A stretch of DNA of 64,000 bases from Nocardioidaceae bacterium SCSIO 66511 (GCA_023100825.1 CP095846.1:3782001-3846000), one strand, 5' to 3'; shown: positions 8,897-18,166, counted from the stretch's first letter. Notes: generated by a model not told the origin, from the letters alone. Program-made: numbers and translations.

Positions 8897-9655
8897 CTAG
8901 GAGCCGTGCTCCGCCCAATAGCGTTGTACGAAGCCCGCGATCTGGTCGGCGAGCTCGGGGCGGCACACGAGCAGATCGGGTAGCCAGGGGCTCTCGCGGT
9001 TGTACTCCAACGGCTTGCCGTCGGCCCGGCTGGTGTGCAGCCCGGCCGCGCGTGCGACGACGACCGGCGCCGCGGAGTCCCATTCGTACTGCCCGCCCGC
9101 GTGTACGTAGACATCGGTGAGGTCGCGTACGACCGACATCACCTTCACACCGGCCGAACCCATCGGCACCAGCTCGGCGTCGATCTCCTCCGCGAGCACC
9201 TGCACGAACTCCGGCGGCCGCGTACGGCTGACCGCGATCCGTACCCGATCCGAGGTACGCGGTGCGACAACCGCGGGCGTCTCGGTGTTGAACGTCTCGC
9301 CGAGCGCGGGCTGAGCCACCGCACCGGCGACCAGGTCTCCGCCCTCCCACAGGGCCACGTGTACGGCCCAGTCATCGCGCGGCGGCTCGGAGAACTCCCG
9401 GGTGCCGTCGAGCGGATCGACGATCCACACCCGGTCCGACGACAGCCGCGCCGAGTCGTCGGCGCCCTCCTCGCTGAGGATCGCGTCGCCCGGCCGGTGC
9501 TCGGGGATCAGGCGCATCAACAGGTTGTGGCTGGCGAGATCGCCCGCATCCTTGAGCTCTTTGCCCTCGAGTCCCTGTTCGCGCACCTTCAGCAGCTCGG
9601 CGCCGGCCTGGTCGGCCAGCCACACGGCGAGCTGGTGGTCATTCATCTCCGTCAT
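8897..9655 (-). CDS. cysQ: 3'(2'),5'-bisphosphate nucleotidase (PAP phosphatase)
   Basis: CysQ hydrolyses PAP (adenosine 3',5'-bisphosphate), the by-product of every PAPS-dependent sulfotransferase, to AMP, relieving product inhibition. The 252-residue protein has the inositol-monophosphatase-fold metal sites LSEEGAD, WIVDPLDGTREF and QYEWDSAAPVVVARAAG in order, and the family length. Start choices are ATG 9655 or 9646; GAGG lies upstream of the first and GGAG just upstream of the second. Its place among five sulfotransferase domains is functionally coherent, although cysQ genes are also found elsewhere in actinobacteria. Confidence 0.88.
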   Translation of the reverse strand: MTEMNDHQLAVWLADQAGAELLKVREQGLEGKELKDAGDLASHNLLMRLIPEHRPGDAILSEEGADDSARLSSDRVWIVDPLDGTREFSEPPRDDWAVHVALWEGGDLVAGAVAQPALGETFNTETPAVVAPRTSDRVRIAVSRTRPPEFVQVLAEEIDAELVPMGSAGVKVMSVVRDLTDVYVHAGGQYEWDSAAPVVVARAAGLHTSRADGKPLEYNRESPWLPDLLVCRPELADQIAGFVQRYWAEHGS

Positions 9656-9733
9656 GCGGGACATCCTCGCAGGTACGCCCGCGATGCCGAGGTACGGCTT
9701 CCCGCCCCGCGTCATGCGGCGAAGTACCGCGAC

Positions 9734-10336
9734 TCAGATCCCACTCTGGAACTGGATGCGATTGAGGTACGTACGGGTCAACGACAGGTTCTTGCCGAGT
9801 GCATTGAACCCGTCGCCGCTCATCCGCAGCACCAGCCGGGCAGGTTCGTTCCGCTCCTCGATCGCGAACGAGACCGACATGTCGCCCGGGAATCCCGCAA
9901 CCCCGCCCGTACCGCTATCGACCTGGAGCGACCGTTTGCCGAGCCACGTCCCGTCCGTACGCCAGATCCGGTACGTGATCGAACCGTTGTCGAACGCGGC
10001 GTAGTTGTCGATGTCCGGATAGAGGTACGTGATGAACGCGGACCCGCTGTACGTACCGCGATAGCCGCGATCTGTTGCGGTGAAACGCCCGGAGTACACG
10101 ATCTTGCACCGACGATCCGCGAGAGCCGCGGAGGTCTTCGGCTGGCAGGCGGCGCCGGGTGCTGCGACGAACCTCGTCATACCGGCCCGCACGCCCTCGT
10201 ACCACGTGGAGATCGTTGGTGCTGACGTCGAGGTCTTGGCGGGCGGCGGCGCGGTCGCTGCTGACGTCGCGGCGGCCCCGGACGCCGCTGCGAGAAGTGC
10301 CGTCGCCGCACCGATTACGAATGGACGCTTGGACAT
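9734..10336 (-). CDS. Secreted protein of unknown function
   Basis: The 200-residue protein has a classical signal peptide (MSKRPFVIGAATALLAAASG, likely cleaved after AAATSA). It is followed by a Pro/Ser/Thr-rich stretch and a domain with two cysteines close together (GAACQPKTSAALADRRCKI), then a beta-rich segment with YRGTYSGSAF and MSGDGFNALGKNLSLTRTY. No known family was recognised. ATG 10336 is preceded by GAGGGAG. It is flanked by cysQ and a secreted propeller protein, so it probably acts outside the cell. Confidence 0.75.
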   Translation of the reverse strand: MSKRPFVIGAATALLAAASGAAATSAATAPPPAKTSTSAPTISTWYEGVRAGMTRFVAAPGAACQPKTSAALADRRCKIVYSGRFTATDRGYRGTYSGSAFITYLYPDIDNYAAFDNGSITYRIWRTDGTWLGKRSLQVDSGTGGVAGFPGDMSVSFAIEERNEPARLVLRMSGDGFNALGKNLSLTRTYLNRIQFQSGI

Positions 10337-10482
10337 GGCTGCTCCCTCGGTGAGAAGTTCTCCTCGTCCAATGAGAGACACCCGAGGTAGCAAGCCGCAT
10401 CATCATGCAGAGACGATCTTCCGATCTACTCGGCCGAGCCAAGCACGGTCGGTGAGGCCGTCATCGGCGGAGCGCCATTTGC

Positions 10483-12498
10483 TCACTCGGGAGACTTGTT
10501 CCCGTACACGACGTTCGCCTGGTTGTTCCACCGCAACCCGTAGCGCTGGGCACCATCTACGACCCGCGCGCGGCCACGCACGGCACCGCGCGCGAACTTC
10601 ACCCGGAGCAACCGACCTCCGTCACGTCGAGCGAAGTAGAGACTCGAACCGGAGCGGAACGCTCCGACGACCTTGGACCAACGGATCGAGCTGCGCGCAG
10701 TTCGTCGCCGCGGATGAGACACCCCGGAGTCGAGCGAGAACGGCCTCCAGTACAGCTTCTTGTGTCCGCGCATCGAGTAGTACAACCGGCCCGAACGGAA
10801 GAACATGCTCGTCGCCGAGCGGAGGTCCTTGCGAAGTCCCGAGTCACGACCTCGGTACGTCTCGCCGACTCCCGTCGAGACCGACGACCAAGCGCGGTCT
10901 CGATACGGGTTCATCGGACGAGCACGCCCTACCTGACGCGGGCGGAACTTCCGGCTGTGCAGGCTTCCGTTGGGCATTGCGTATACGAGACGCCCGTCTG
11001 CCACGAACGCTGCACGAATCGAACCGGTTCGACTCAACCCGGCGAGGTCGACTCCAGCCGCTTCGGTCACCCGCCTACCGGTGAAGCGCGCCGCCGTCAC
11101 CTTCGAACCGTCACGCACTCTTGCTCCGAGTTGATAGACCGTGCCAGGCAGGACGGTCTGTCGTCCGCGCGCGATCTTCGTACCCGGTCGACGCGGCAAC
11201 AATGCGATGCGAGGGCGCCGGTATCGACGGTTCCCGAGCCATTTCGTGTCGCCCCCGATCCACAGCCCGTCACGATTGGCGACCAAGGCTCCGACACCGA
11301 CGCCGCGTGGATTTCGGCCCGGGTTCCATCTGAGGGGCATGCCGGTTGCCGGGTCGAGGGCAGCCAGGCTGGGTCGAGGCACGGCTCCCGGTCGCGCCCG
11401 GTCCTTTGCGTACGGGTTGTTCATCCACCGTTGGTGCCCGCCGACGTAAACCGCAGAACGGGTGACCGCGACCGAAAGCAGTGTGTCGCCGCCCGTCAGG
11501 TTCACCCACGCGGGCTGATGCCGCGCGCTGCGACCGCCGCTTCGGAACCGCGCAACTCCATCGCACAGCGTTCCCTTGTGAGGTCCACCCGTCGCGGCGA
11601 CCGCGAAGTACTTGCCGCTGGGCGCGTACGCCACACCTCGCATGTAGGTATCCCATTTGTGACCGCAGCGAGCGCGATAGCGTCGCGTTCCCCACCGCAT
11701 TACCCGGACCTTGCGGCCGAGGCGAAGTTGAGCGAGCTGGGCACGTTGGCGGCCGCCAACGCGGCTGAAGTTGCCCGCGATCACCATTCGGTTGCCACCG
11801 GGCGCCGCATCCATCGCTATGACGCCGGTACGTCCCTTCGGCCGTCCGTGGATCCCGCCGAGCGTTCCGGAGACTCCGAACGAGAGCTTGCGTGTCGCCC
11901 TGCCCGTTCGTCCGCTCAACGCGACGATTCCTCGATGTTTGGCTCGGCCGACGCGTTTGAACTGGCCGCCTACGTACAGGGTCCCTCGCACTGCGGCAAG
12001 TGCTCGGACGTTGCCGTCCATCCTGCGCGATCGGAAGTGAGCGGATCGCCGGCCATTGCCGACGCGCAACCGAGTCACATGCGATGCACGGTGCCCGTTG
12101 ACCTTCGTGAACTCACCACCGACGTACACCTGGCGTCGTCCCGGCACCCTCACCAGCGAGGTCACGGCGCCGTTGAGCTTCGGCCTGAAGCGGCGGATGA
12201 CCCGCCCGGTCCTGCGGTCGAACGCGGCGATGAACTTCGCCTTTCGAGCGACCTTCTTGCCCCGGCTCGCGATGCGGGTGAAGGTTCCGCCGATGACGAC
12301 CGTGTCTCCGACGACCGCGATCGCGTTGACCGCACCATTGCGCACGCTCGGTGTTGTCTTGGCGGGAACCTCGCCGACCGTGCGGCGGGCTCCGTCACCA
12401 GAGGCTGCAGGCGCCGACACAAGGCCGGTGATGACAGCCAACGCGACCGTGACAACAACTGGACGGAACAGGCGACGCACGCCGTAGATCGCTCCCAC
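10483..12498 (-). CDS. Secreted basic beta-propeller-like protein (paralog 3, no C-terminal modules)
   Basis: This 671-residue protein has a signal sequence (FRPVVVTVALAVITGLVSAPAASG) and repeated propeller-like units such as VVIGGTFTRI, VYVGGEFTKV, LYVGGQFKRV, MVIAGNFSRV and VYVGGHQRWMNN. It also carries the family motif WNPGRNPRG. It is a diverged paralog of the proteins at 15147-18035 and 19234-22092 but stops at the end of the propeller region, lacking their PKD and C-terminal domains. It is visibly rich in Arg and Lys throughout. GTG 12498 is preferred; the frame extends to 12594 without a signal-like start. A basic surface would suit binding a sulfated polyanion, but this is inference. 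Confidence 0.8.
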   Translation of the reverse strand: MGAIYGVRRLFRPVVVTVALAVITGLVSAPAASGDGARRTVGEVPAKTTPSVRNGAVNAIAVVGDTVVIGGTFTRIASRGKKVARKAKFIAAFDRRTGRVIRRFRPKLNGAVTSLVRVPGRRQVYVGGEFTKVNGHRASHVTRLRVGNGRRSAHFRSRRMDGNVRALAAVRGTLYVGGQFKRVGRAKHRGIVALSGRTGRATRKLSFGVSGTLGGIHGRPKGRTGVIAMDAAPGGNRMVIAGNFSRVGGRQRAQLAQLRLGRKVRVMRWGTRRYRARCGHKWDTYMRGVAYAPSGKYFAVAATGGPHKGTLCDGVARFRSGGRSARHQPAWVNLTGGDTLLSVAVTRSAVYVGGHQRWMNNPYAKDRARPGAVPRPSLAALDPATGMPLRWNPGRNPRGVGVGALVANRDGLWIGGDTKWLGNRRYRRPRIALLPRRPGTKIARGRQTVLPGTVYQLGARVRDGSKVTAARFTGRRVTEAAGVDLAGLSRTGSIRAAFVADGRLVYAMPNGSLHSRKFRPRQVGRARPMNPYRDRAWSSVSTGVGETYRGRDSGLRKDLRSATSMFFRSGRLYYSMRGHKKLYWRPFSLDSGVSHPRRRTARSSIRWSKVVGAFRSGSSLYFARRDGGRLLRVKFARGAVRGRARVVDGAQRYGLRWNNQANVVYGNKSPE

Positions 12499-12510
12499 GC
12501 TCCCATTGTG

Positions 12511-12530
12511 CCGGTAGAGGTCACTACCGG
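12511..12530. promoter_or_regulatory. Inverted repeat between divergent genes
   Basis: CCGGTAG and CTACCGG (7-bp perfect arms, 6-bp spacer) lie between the propeller gene start (12498, minus) and the sulfotransferase start (12625, plus). This could be an operator shared by both, or a hairpin. No promoter boxes were clear. Confidence 0.4.
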
Positions 12531-12624
12531 ACGGGGAAACCTCGCGGCACGGGATATTCGGGATCCGCTGCGATGGCCAAACCCTATGCGCCATAGTGGC
12601 GCAGTGCCCGAGGAGGCGATCTCA

Positions 12625-13563
12625 GTGACGGAGTCGACGACAGACCGCGTCTCAGTCCTGTACGTCGGCGGCATGCCTCGGAGTGGTTCCACGCTTACCG
12701 ACCTGCTGCTTGATCAGCTCCCCGGTCATATCGGCGTCGGAGAGATCTTCTACCTGTGGGACGACGCGCTGGTGCGCAATGCGCCGTGCGCCTGCGGCGA
12801 GACCTTCCACAGCTGTTCGTTCTGGCAAGCCGTCGGCGAGCGGGCGTATGGCGGATGGGAGTCGATCGACCCCGAGCACGTCAAACAGCTGCAACGCACG
12901 GTCGATGTCACGGCCGCCATTCCCAAACTTGTGCGCAAACCTCGCTCGGCCGCGTTCGCATCGTCACTCGACGAGTACCTCGATCTTCTGACCCGGCTCT
13001 ATCGCGCCGTGGTTGCAGTGAGCGGGTGCCGGATAGTCGTGGACTCATCGAAGCGTCCGTCGATGGCGTACGCGCTTCGCCGTGCCTCCGAGATCGATCT
13101 CAGAGTCGCCCATGTCGTCCGCGATCCACGCGGTGTCGCCTACTCGTTCTCCAAGACCGTGTCGGTCGATCGTGGTGTCGGCGTCCCGACGGAGATGCCA
13201 CGAACCGTCCCGCGCAAGGTCGCGCGACGATGGGTGACGGTGAACCTGTCGATCGCGGGACTGTCTCGCCTCGGTGTTCCGCTCGAACGCCTCAGGTACG
13301 AGGATCTCGTTGCCCAACCGCAGCGGGAGCTGTCCCGGGTACTCGACCTCGAGAAGCGAGCTCTGCCCGCCGACTGGAACTTCGTCGAGAACGGCGCCGT
13401 CAACATTCCTCGCACACATGCGGTCGCCGCCGGTCGCGTCAGCCGCGAGAGCGGCAGCATGCCGCTGCGGCGCGATGACGCTTGGCGAGGGGCAATGCCC
13501 GACAGAGACCGCAAGCTAGTCAGCGCACTGACAGCGCCATTGCGTCTGTGGTACGGCTACTGA
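12625..13563 (+). CDS. Sulfotransferase with conserved Cys motif
   Basis: The 312-residue protein has the PSB loop VGGMPRSGSTLTDLLLD (residues 15-30) and the 3'-phosphate region AHVVRDPRGVAYSFSKT near residue 170, both typical of PAPS-dependent sulfotransferases. It also has CACGETFHSCSFW followed by a GW pair, a motif repeated in the sulfotransferase half of the fusion at 22336-23787; the two are close paralogs. GTG 12625 is chosen because GAGGAGG lies 8 bases upstream; an earlier GTG at 12604 lacks this. Its 3' end overlaps the convergent membrane-protein gene by 7 bp. It probably sulfates the same glycan or protein class as its paralog. Confidence 0.88.
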   Translation: MTESTTDRVSVLYVGGMPRSGSTLTDLLLDQLPGHIGVGEIFYLWDDALVRNAPCACGETFHSCSFWQAVGERAYGGWESIDPEHVKQLQRTVDVTAAIPKLVRKPRSAAFASSLDEYLDLLTRLYRAVVAVSGCRIVVDSSKRPSMAYALRRASEIDLRVAHVVRDPRGVAYSFSKTVSVDRGVGVPTEMPRTVPRKVARRWVTVNLSIAGLSRLGVPLERLRYEDLVAQPQRELSRVLDLEKRALPADWNFVENGAVNIPRTHAVAAGRVSRESGSMPLRRDDAWRGAMPDRDRKLVSALTAPLRLWYGY

Positions 13564-14366
13564 CGCGCGGTCGGTCCGTCCATGGGCTTCGAGTGCCGTG
13601 CCGAAATCTCCTCGCGCGATGTCGGCCAGCCTTCCGGCACCCGTCGGTCGGCGTAGCGACGACCGAGCCAATAGGAGAAGTACAGATGAACTAGGAGCCA
13701 TCCCCAATACGCCTCCGCGGCACGGTGCGCGTAGTCGATGCCGAGCCGAAGGCCTCCGGCGAGGTCGTCGCGGGCCCATGGCGCCAAAGTCATCATGGTC
13801 AGCGCAAACACGATGAGGCCCGCGCACCACAGGTGACGGCGAATCGCGACGTCGTACCGGCGTCCCTCCAGCACCATCCGATCCATCACGTCGAGGCCGA
13901 CCGGCGCCAGCAGAATCAGCACGAGGCTCTCTGCCTGGTCCAGGACCAGGGCAGTGTCGAACAGGGCGACGATGAAGACGAGTACTGCGGCGGCGTAAGC
14001 CCACGGCCAGCGCAACGGTCGACGGAGCTGAAGGAACAGCGCCAGCACACCGCCAGCGATTATGGGCTCGTTCAACGTCGCAACGCTCGAGGGGAGATCG
14101 CTGAGCACGAGCAGCCAGCCGATGCCGATGCAGCCGATCGCGATTGCTGCCGAGACGCTCCAGCGCCGACTCGTCGATAGCGACGCCGGTCGTAGGAACT
14201 GGATCATTGCGCACACGAGCAGTGCGAAGCACAGGGACTCACTGTTGTGGCCGATCTGGGAGGCCACGCTGCCGGGCAGGACGGTAGACAGCTGCTTGCC
14301 GACAATCAACGCGAGCAACGCGAAGACCGCTACGTAGAAAACAACCGTCTTCGATCTGTAGCTCAT
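13557..14366 (-). CDS. Multi-spanning membrane protein of unknown function
   Basis: The 269-residue protein has about seven hydrophobic segments (for example VVFYVAVFALLALIVG, IAIGCIGIGWLLVL and AAAVLVFIVALFDTALVL) and a short polar C-terminal tail. Residues around IGHNSESLCF and IDYAHRAAEAYWGW look like possible functional loops, but no family was recognised. It lies 39 bp downstream of the lipoprotein gene and in the same direction, so it is probably the last gene of the operon that starts with the propeller gene at 18035. A role in assembling or anchoring the secreted protein or glycan is possible but unproven. Confidence 0.7.
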   Translation of the reverse strand: MSYRSKTVVFYVAVFALLALIVGKQLSTVLPGSVASQIGHNSESLCFALLVCAMIQFLRPASLSTSRRWSVSAAIAIGCIGIGWLLVLSDLPSSVATLNEPIIAGGVLALFLQLRRPLRWPWAYAAAVLVFIVALFDTALVLDQAESLVLILLAPVGLDVMDRMVLEGRRYDVAIRRHLWCAGLIVFALTMMTLAPWARDDLAGGLRLGIDYAHRAAEAYWGWLLVHLYFSYWLGRRYADRRVPEGWPTSREEISARHSKPMDGPTARQ

Positions 14367-14405
14367 CGATCCGTCCTTCGTCGTGCCCGCAGGCGAGTGT
14401 TCAGA

Positions 14406-15134
14406 TCAGCCGATCGTCACGTCGAAACAGCCTCGGTCCGGGCCCGAAGTCGCCTGGAGCCGCCACGTGCCCTTGCCCGCGATCGGCACGTTCGTGTCGT
14501 AGAAGGACCACTGCTCGGCATCGCCGACGGTCGCTTGGGTGAGAGTCGTCGATGAGCCGCCGCCGACCCTGGTGACACGGACGGTCAGATCACCTGGGTT
14601 GGCACCGTGGCGCGGGATCCAGTACAACCGGATCGAGCCCTTCGCTTTCCCAGGTGAGCGCTCACCGTACGAGGCGCGCGCCTCGTCGAACGGGCCCGCT
14701 GCCATTCCTCCCGAACGCACATCACGTTTGCCCGTCGTGTCGACGCATGCGTGATCGTCGTTACCCGGGATCTCATTAAGCACCGGCGACTGACTATCGC
14801 CCTTGTGCGTGACGTCTTCGTCGTTCGGCGGAGCCACCTGATCGGCCGCAACGGTGCCGTCGCCGTCCGACCCGTCGGACTCTTTGTCCGAACCGCTCTC
14901 CCCGTCCGACCCGGCGTCTTTACCCGAGCCGGAGTCGGCACCCCCAGCGGTTCCGTCCCCGTCGGCCCCGGACGTCGTCTGTGAGCCGGGTTCGACGTCG
15001 GTCTGAGTCTGCTCAGCGGTGCCGCCCGCACCCGTTGCATCATCATCGCCGTCGCCGCTGCAGGCGGCTGCAGCAGCGACGAGGACGATCGCCGCGGCCG
15101 TTGTAGCGAGCCGTGCCGGTTTCATCGCGAACAT
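14406..15134 (-). CDS. Lipoprotein with acidic low-complexity linker
   Basis: The 242-residue protein has a lipobox ending at Cys25 (IVLVAAAAACSGDG), so it should be lipid-anchored on the outer face of the membrane. Residues 26-105 form a Gly/Ser/Asp/Glu-rich spacer. The C-terminal domain (about 115-242) has two cysteines (HACVDT and RGCFDV) and beta-type patterns such as SIRLYWIPRHG and WRLQATSGPDRG. AAGGTG lies 7 bases before ATG 15134. The gene starts 12 bp after the stop of the propeller-PKD gene, so the two are almost certainly co-transcribed. It may anchor or present a partner on the cell surface. Confidence 0.8.
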   Translation of the reverse strand: MFAMKPARLATTAAAIVLVAAAAACSGDGDDDATGAGGTAEQTQTDVEPGSQTTSGADGDGTAGGADSGSGKDAGSDGESGSDKESDGSDGDGTVAADQVAPPNDEDVTHKGDSQSPVLNEIPGNDDHACVDTTGKRDVRSGGMAAGPFDEARASYGERSPGKAKGSIRLYWIPRHGANPGDLTVRVTRVGGGSSTTLTQATVGDAEQWSFYDTNVPIAGKGTWRLQATSGPDRGCFDVTIG

Positions 15135-15146
15135 CTCGAATCACCT

Positions 15147-18035
15147 TCAGTTCTCATTCAGCACGATTGTCCAGGCGACCGAACGGGCGCTTGCGGTATC
15201 GGTCGTCGCGGTGTGATTCCCGACCGCGCCGGCGTTGACCGCATCGCCGGAGTCGCCGAAGAGCGAGGTAACCCGGCCCCCAGCGCTTCCATATGCGGCT
15301 TCTCGCGTCGTCACCGCATTGGGAGCGCTCCACGATGTCGTCGAGCTCGACCGGTCGGCCCAGTACGAGACGACCCAGTCACCCGATGCGGCGGCGGCCG
15401 AAGGCGTCGTGTGGCTCGCCGTAGATCTTGCGGTCGCGACTTCGATATCGTCGATCGGATTCGTCGTGTCTACGCCGGCGTATGCCCCGATGGTGAGCGT
15501 CGCCTTTGGGCTTCCGTTGAGATCCCACTGAAGGGTCGAGGCGGCGTCGGCTGCGGATGCCGTCTTGGTCCATACATAACTCGTCAGATTTCCATCGAGA
15601 CTGCTGTCGACGAGGGTCCAACCGGCGGGCGCTACCGGGTTGGGCGCATCCGAAGCGAACGTCCCCAGCGCGATCAGAGTGTCCCCGCTTTCGATTGTCC
15701 CAGGTGCCTCGATCCGTGGGTGTGCAGCATCGCGTGCGACGCTCGACGATCCCCTGAACGACAGACCCGACGTCGGCGGCGGCTCAGGCTCGGTAACCGG
15801 AACCTGGCGGGTCGCGACATCGGTCGCACCGCCGTCATCGGTGACGGTGAGCTTGATCGTGTACGTATCGGCCGAACCGTACGTGTGTTGCGCCTGCTCG
15901 CCGGTCGAAGACGCGCCGTCGCCGAACTCCCACGCATATGAAGTCACCGAACCGTCCCCGTCGGACGAGCTCGACGCATCGACGTTGCAGGTCAGATCCG
16001 TGCAGTCGGCGGAGAACGCCGCGGTCGGTGGATCGTTCACCGCCTGCGCTGCACCGCCGATGAAGAGTGCGTTGGCGCGCCAGTCGTTGCCGGTGCCGAC
16101 TGTTGTCGATGAGCCTGAGGGTATGCCGTTTTGGATGTTGATGGCGGTCAGTCCGTTGCTGGATGTCGCGACGTAGACCTTGCCGGCGGCGGTGAACATG
16201 CCGTCGGTTGTCGACCAGTTACGTCCGGTCGATGCTTGGAACTGGTCGACACCGACGATGCCGCTGTCGACGCTGAAGAAGCGGTAGAACAACGCGGACT
16301 GGCCACGCAGGGTATAGAAGAGTCGGCCGTTGTCGTAGTACATCCCGGTCACGTTCGGGATCTGCGAATAGAACGCGCTGATCCGTCCGTCGTAGGTGTT
16401 ACCGCTTCCGGTGCCGACACCGGCCCAGTACGGATCGTTGTACGGGTCGAGCTTCGTCGCCGGGCCGAAGCTGCCGTCGTCGAACGACCGCCGATACAGT
16501 GCGCCGTCGCTCTGCCCGTAGATCAGCTCGTTGCCGACCCGGAACGCACCCCGCACTCGACCCCAGTCGATCCCGCCACTGTTGACGTTCGACGGCGAAC
16601 CAGCCGTCGTCCCGTCGAAGTCGACCGAACGCAACGGATTGCCGCCGGACCTGCCCAGATAGACCGAACCCGGCAGACTCGGCGTCGTGTCATCGGCAAC
16701 GGCCGCGCCGCCGGCGAGTGGAAAGAACGCGATCCGTGGACGCTTGTACTGACGGTTGCCGACCCACACAGTGTCGCTACCCATCCACAACCCACTCGAA
16801 GACGCATGCAACGCATACACCGCAGCACCACGTGGGTTACGGCCCGGATTCCACTTCAACGGCACACCCGTACGCGGGTCGAGCGCAGCGATACCCGGCC
16901 GCGGCACCGCACCGGACTCGGCACGATCACTGCCCATCGCATTGTTGAACCACCGCTGATGCCCACCGACATACACCGCCTGCTCGGTCGTCTCCACCGC
17001 CCACAACGTGTCGCCACCGGTATCGGCAACCCACGTCGGCTGAATATTGCTCCCCGTCGCATTCGCCTCGAACCTCGCCGCGGTATCGCAAAGCGTCCCA
17101 GTGTTGTGACCGCCCGTGGTCGCAATCACGAAGTAGCTCCCGTCAGGCGACATGTCCACACCACGCACATAGGTGTCGAACGCCCAGTTGAAGCAGTACG
17201 GCTCGTAACGCCGGGTCTGCCAGTTCGCAACCGACGCACTGGCAGAAGACAGATCGATCACGACAGCCTGGTCCCGAGACAACCCATCGACCCGCTTGAA
17301 GTTCCCGATCGCCACCATCCGGCTGCCATCGGGAGTCACATCAAGATCACGCACACCGACCGCTCCCTGCGCCCCACCGCCAGAGTCGTTGTGTCGCTGC
17401 GTCACCGGAAGGTTCAAGTACGGCAGCAACGCGCCACTGTCCGCATCGAGCGCAACAAGACCGCCATAAAAGCTGCCGCCGACATTCTTGAAGTTGCCCC
17501 CGACGAAGATCCGATCACCCGACCGCTGAATCGTGTTCGCACGACCGTTCATCGCCGGCGCACTGAACCCCGACACCCGCGAACCATCCGACAACCTGAG
17601 CAACACCACACGACTCGAGTTCGCACCATTCACCTGCGAGAACCCACCCACGACATAGACCGTCCCCGCCGTCGGACCCGCCAGCACCTCTTCCACCGAA
17701 CCGTTCAACGCCGGCACAAACGACGTACTGATCTTGCCCGTGTCAGCATCAAACGCCAGCAGATAATTACGCGTGACCTGACCGCCACCCGCCGACGTCG
17801 CCTTCGTGAAGTTGCCCCCCAACACCACCGTGTCACCGATCTGAGCAATCCCACGCACAGAACCGTTATCCACCGCCGGAGTAGTACCCGCCGGCACCGC
17901 ACCAACCACCTTGTTGTGCTCAGGCGCAACACCCCGCGACGGACCAGACCCCACCGCAGCCAACACACCCGCAACCAGACAACACAACGCGAAACCAACA
18001 ACAAGCCGCATCCCACGACGAGCAAAAACAATCAT
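15147..18035 (-). CDS. Large secreted beta-propeller/PKD surface protein (paralog 1, acidic C-terminus)
   Basis: The 962-residue protein has a signal peptide (RLVVGFALCCLVAGVLAAVG) and a propeller-like region to about residue 655 with units such as VVLGGNFTKA, VYVVGGFSQV, IFVGGNFKNV and MVAIGNFKRV. A PKD domain follows (about 668-750, YAWEFGDG and YTIKLTVTDDGG), then a C-terminal domain of about 200 residues ending in ARSVAWTIVLNEN. ATG 18035 is preferred over ATG 18044 because GGTGAGG sits 9-10 bases before it. The first 659 residues are identical, apparently also in DNA, to the protein at 19234-22092, while the rest differs. The C-terminal domain is rich in Asp with few basic residues. It likely acts as a surface or matrix protein; no enzymatic motif was seen. 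Confidence 0.85.
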   Translation of the reverse strand: MIVFARRGMRLVVGFALCCLVAGVLAAVGSGPSRGVAPEHNKVVGAVPAGTTPAVDNGSVRGIAQIGDTVVLGGNFTKATSAGGGQVTRNYLLAFDADTGKISTSFVPALNGSVEEVLAGPTAGTVYVVGGFSQVNGANSSRVVLLRLSDGSRVSGFSAPAMNGRANTIQRSGDRIFVGGNFKNVGGSFYGGLVALDADSGALLPYLNLPVTQRHNDSGGGAQGAVGVRDLDVTPDGSRMVAIGNFKRVDGLSRDQAVVIDLSSASASVANWQTRRYEPYCFNWAFDTYVRGVDMSPDGSYFVIATTGGHNTGTLCDTAARFEANATGSNIQPTWVADTGGDTLWAVETTEQAVYVGGHQRWFNNAMGSDRAESGAVPRPGIAALDPRTGVPLKWNPGRNPRGAAVYALHASSSGLWMGSDTVWVGNRQYKRPRIAFFPLAGGAAVADDTTPSLPGSVYLGRSGGNPLRSVDFDGTTAGSPSNVNSGGIDWGRVRGAFRVGNELIYGQSDGALYRRSFDDGSFGPATKLDPYNDPYWAGVGTGSGNTYDGRISAFYSQIPNVTGMYYDNGRLFYTLRGQSALFYRFFSVDSGIVGVDQFQASTGRNWSTTDGMFTAAGKVYVATSSNGLTAINIQNGIPSGSSTTVGTGNDWRANALFIGGAAQAVNDPPTAAFSADCTDLTCNVDASSSSDGDGSVTSYAWEFGDGASSTGEQAQHTYGSADTYTIKLTVTDDGGATDVATRQVPVTEPEPPPTSGLSFRGSSSVARDAAHPRIEAPGTIESGDTLIALGTFASDAPNPVAPAGWTLVDSSLDGNLTSYVWTKTASAADAASTLQWDLNGSPKATLTIGAYAGVDTTNPIDDIEVATARSTASHTTPSAAAASGDWVVSYWADRSSSTTSWSAPNAVTTREAAYGSAGGRVTSLFGDSGDAVNAGAVGNHTATTDTASARSVAWTIVLNEN

Positions 18036-18056
18036 CGGCCGCATCCCTCACCAACA
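16057..18056. repeat. 2000-bp duplicated tract, copy A
   Basis: This segment covers the ribosome-binding site, signal peptide and propeller region of paralog 1 and matches 20114-22113 at a constant offset of 4057 bp. The translations agree in several frames on both strands, so the DNA appears identical. Identity stops abruptly at both edges. Confidence 0.9.
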
Positions 18057-18110
18057 GTGCCTCTGGTAGATGTTCTCCACCATGAAACCGCCGCTGCACC
18101 AGGCAATACG

Positions 18111-18166
18111 CCGAAACGGAGAAACTGCGCAAAAGAAGTACTCAGGGTGCTCGTTGCCTGACACAT
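18111..18166 (-). promoter_or_regulatory. Shared upstream element of secreted-protein genes, copy 1
   Basis: Ahead of the propeller gene at 18035, the plus strand reads CCGAAA (18111), CGCAAAAG, TACTCA (18139-18144), then TGACACAT (18159-18166). The same order and near-identical spacing occurs at 22163-22219, and a shorter version at 26249-26285. It lies outside the duplicated tract, so it has been kept independently. Function unknown; an operator or 5' leader element is possible. Confidence 0.55.

Noticed and set aside
10714-12624. Long upstream extension of the sulfotransferase frame at 12625-13563
   Set aside because: The extension is antisense to the propeller gene 10483-12498 and has no recognisable protein pattern; the ribosome-binding site at 12610 supports the start at 12625.
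16131-18161. 676-codon open frame on the plus strand (and its twin at 20188-22140)
   Set aside because: It is antisense to the propeller genes, extremely rich in Arg/Thr/His with no domain, and arises from high-GC codon bias. Its identity in both copies only reflects the duplicated DNA.
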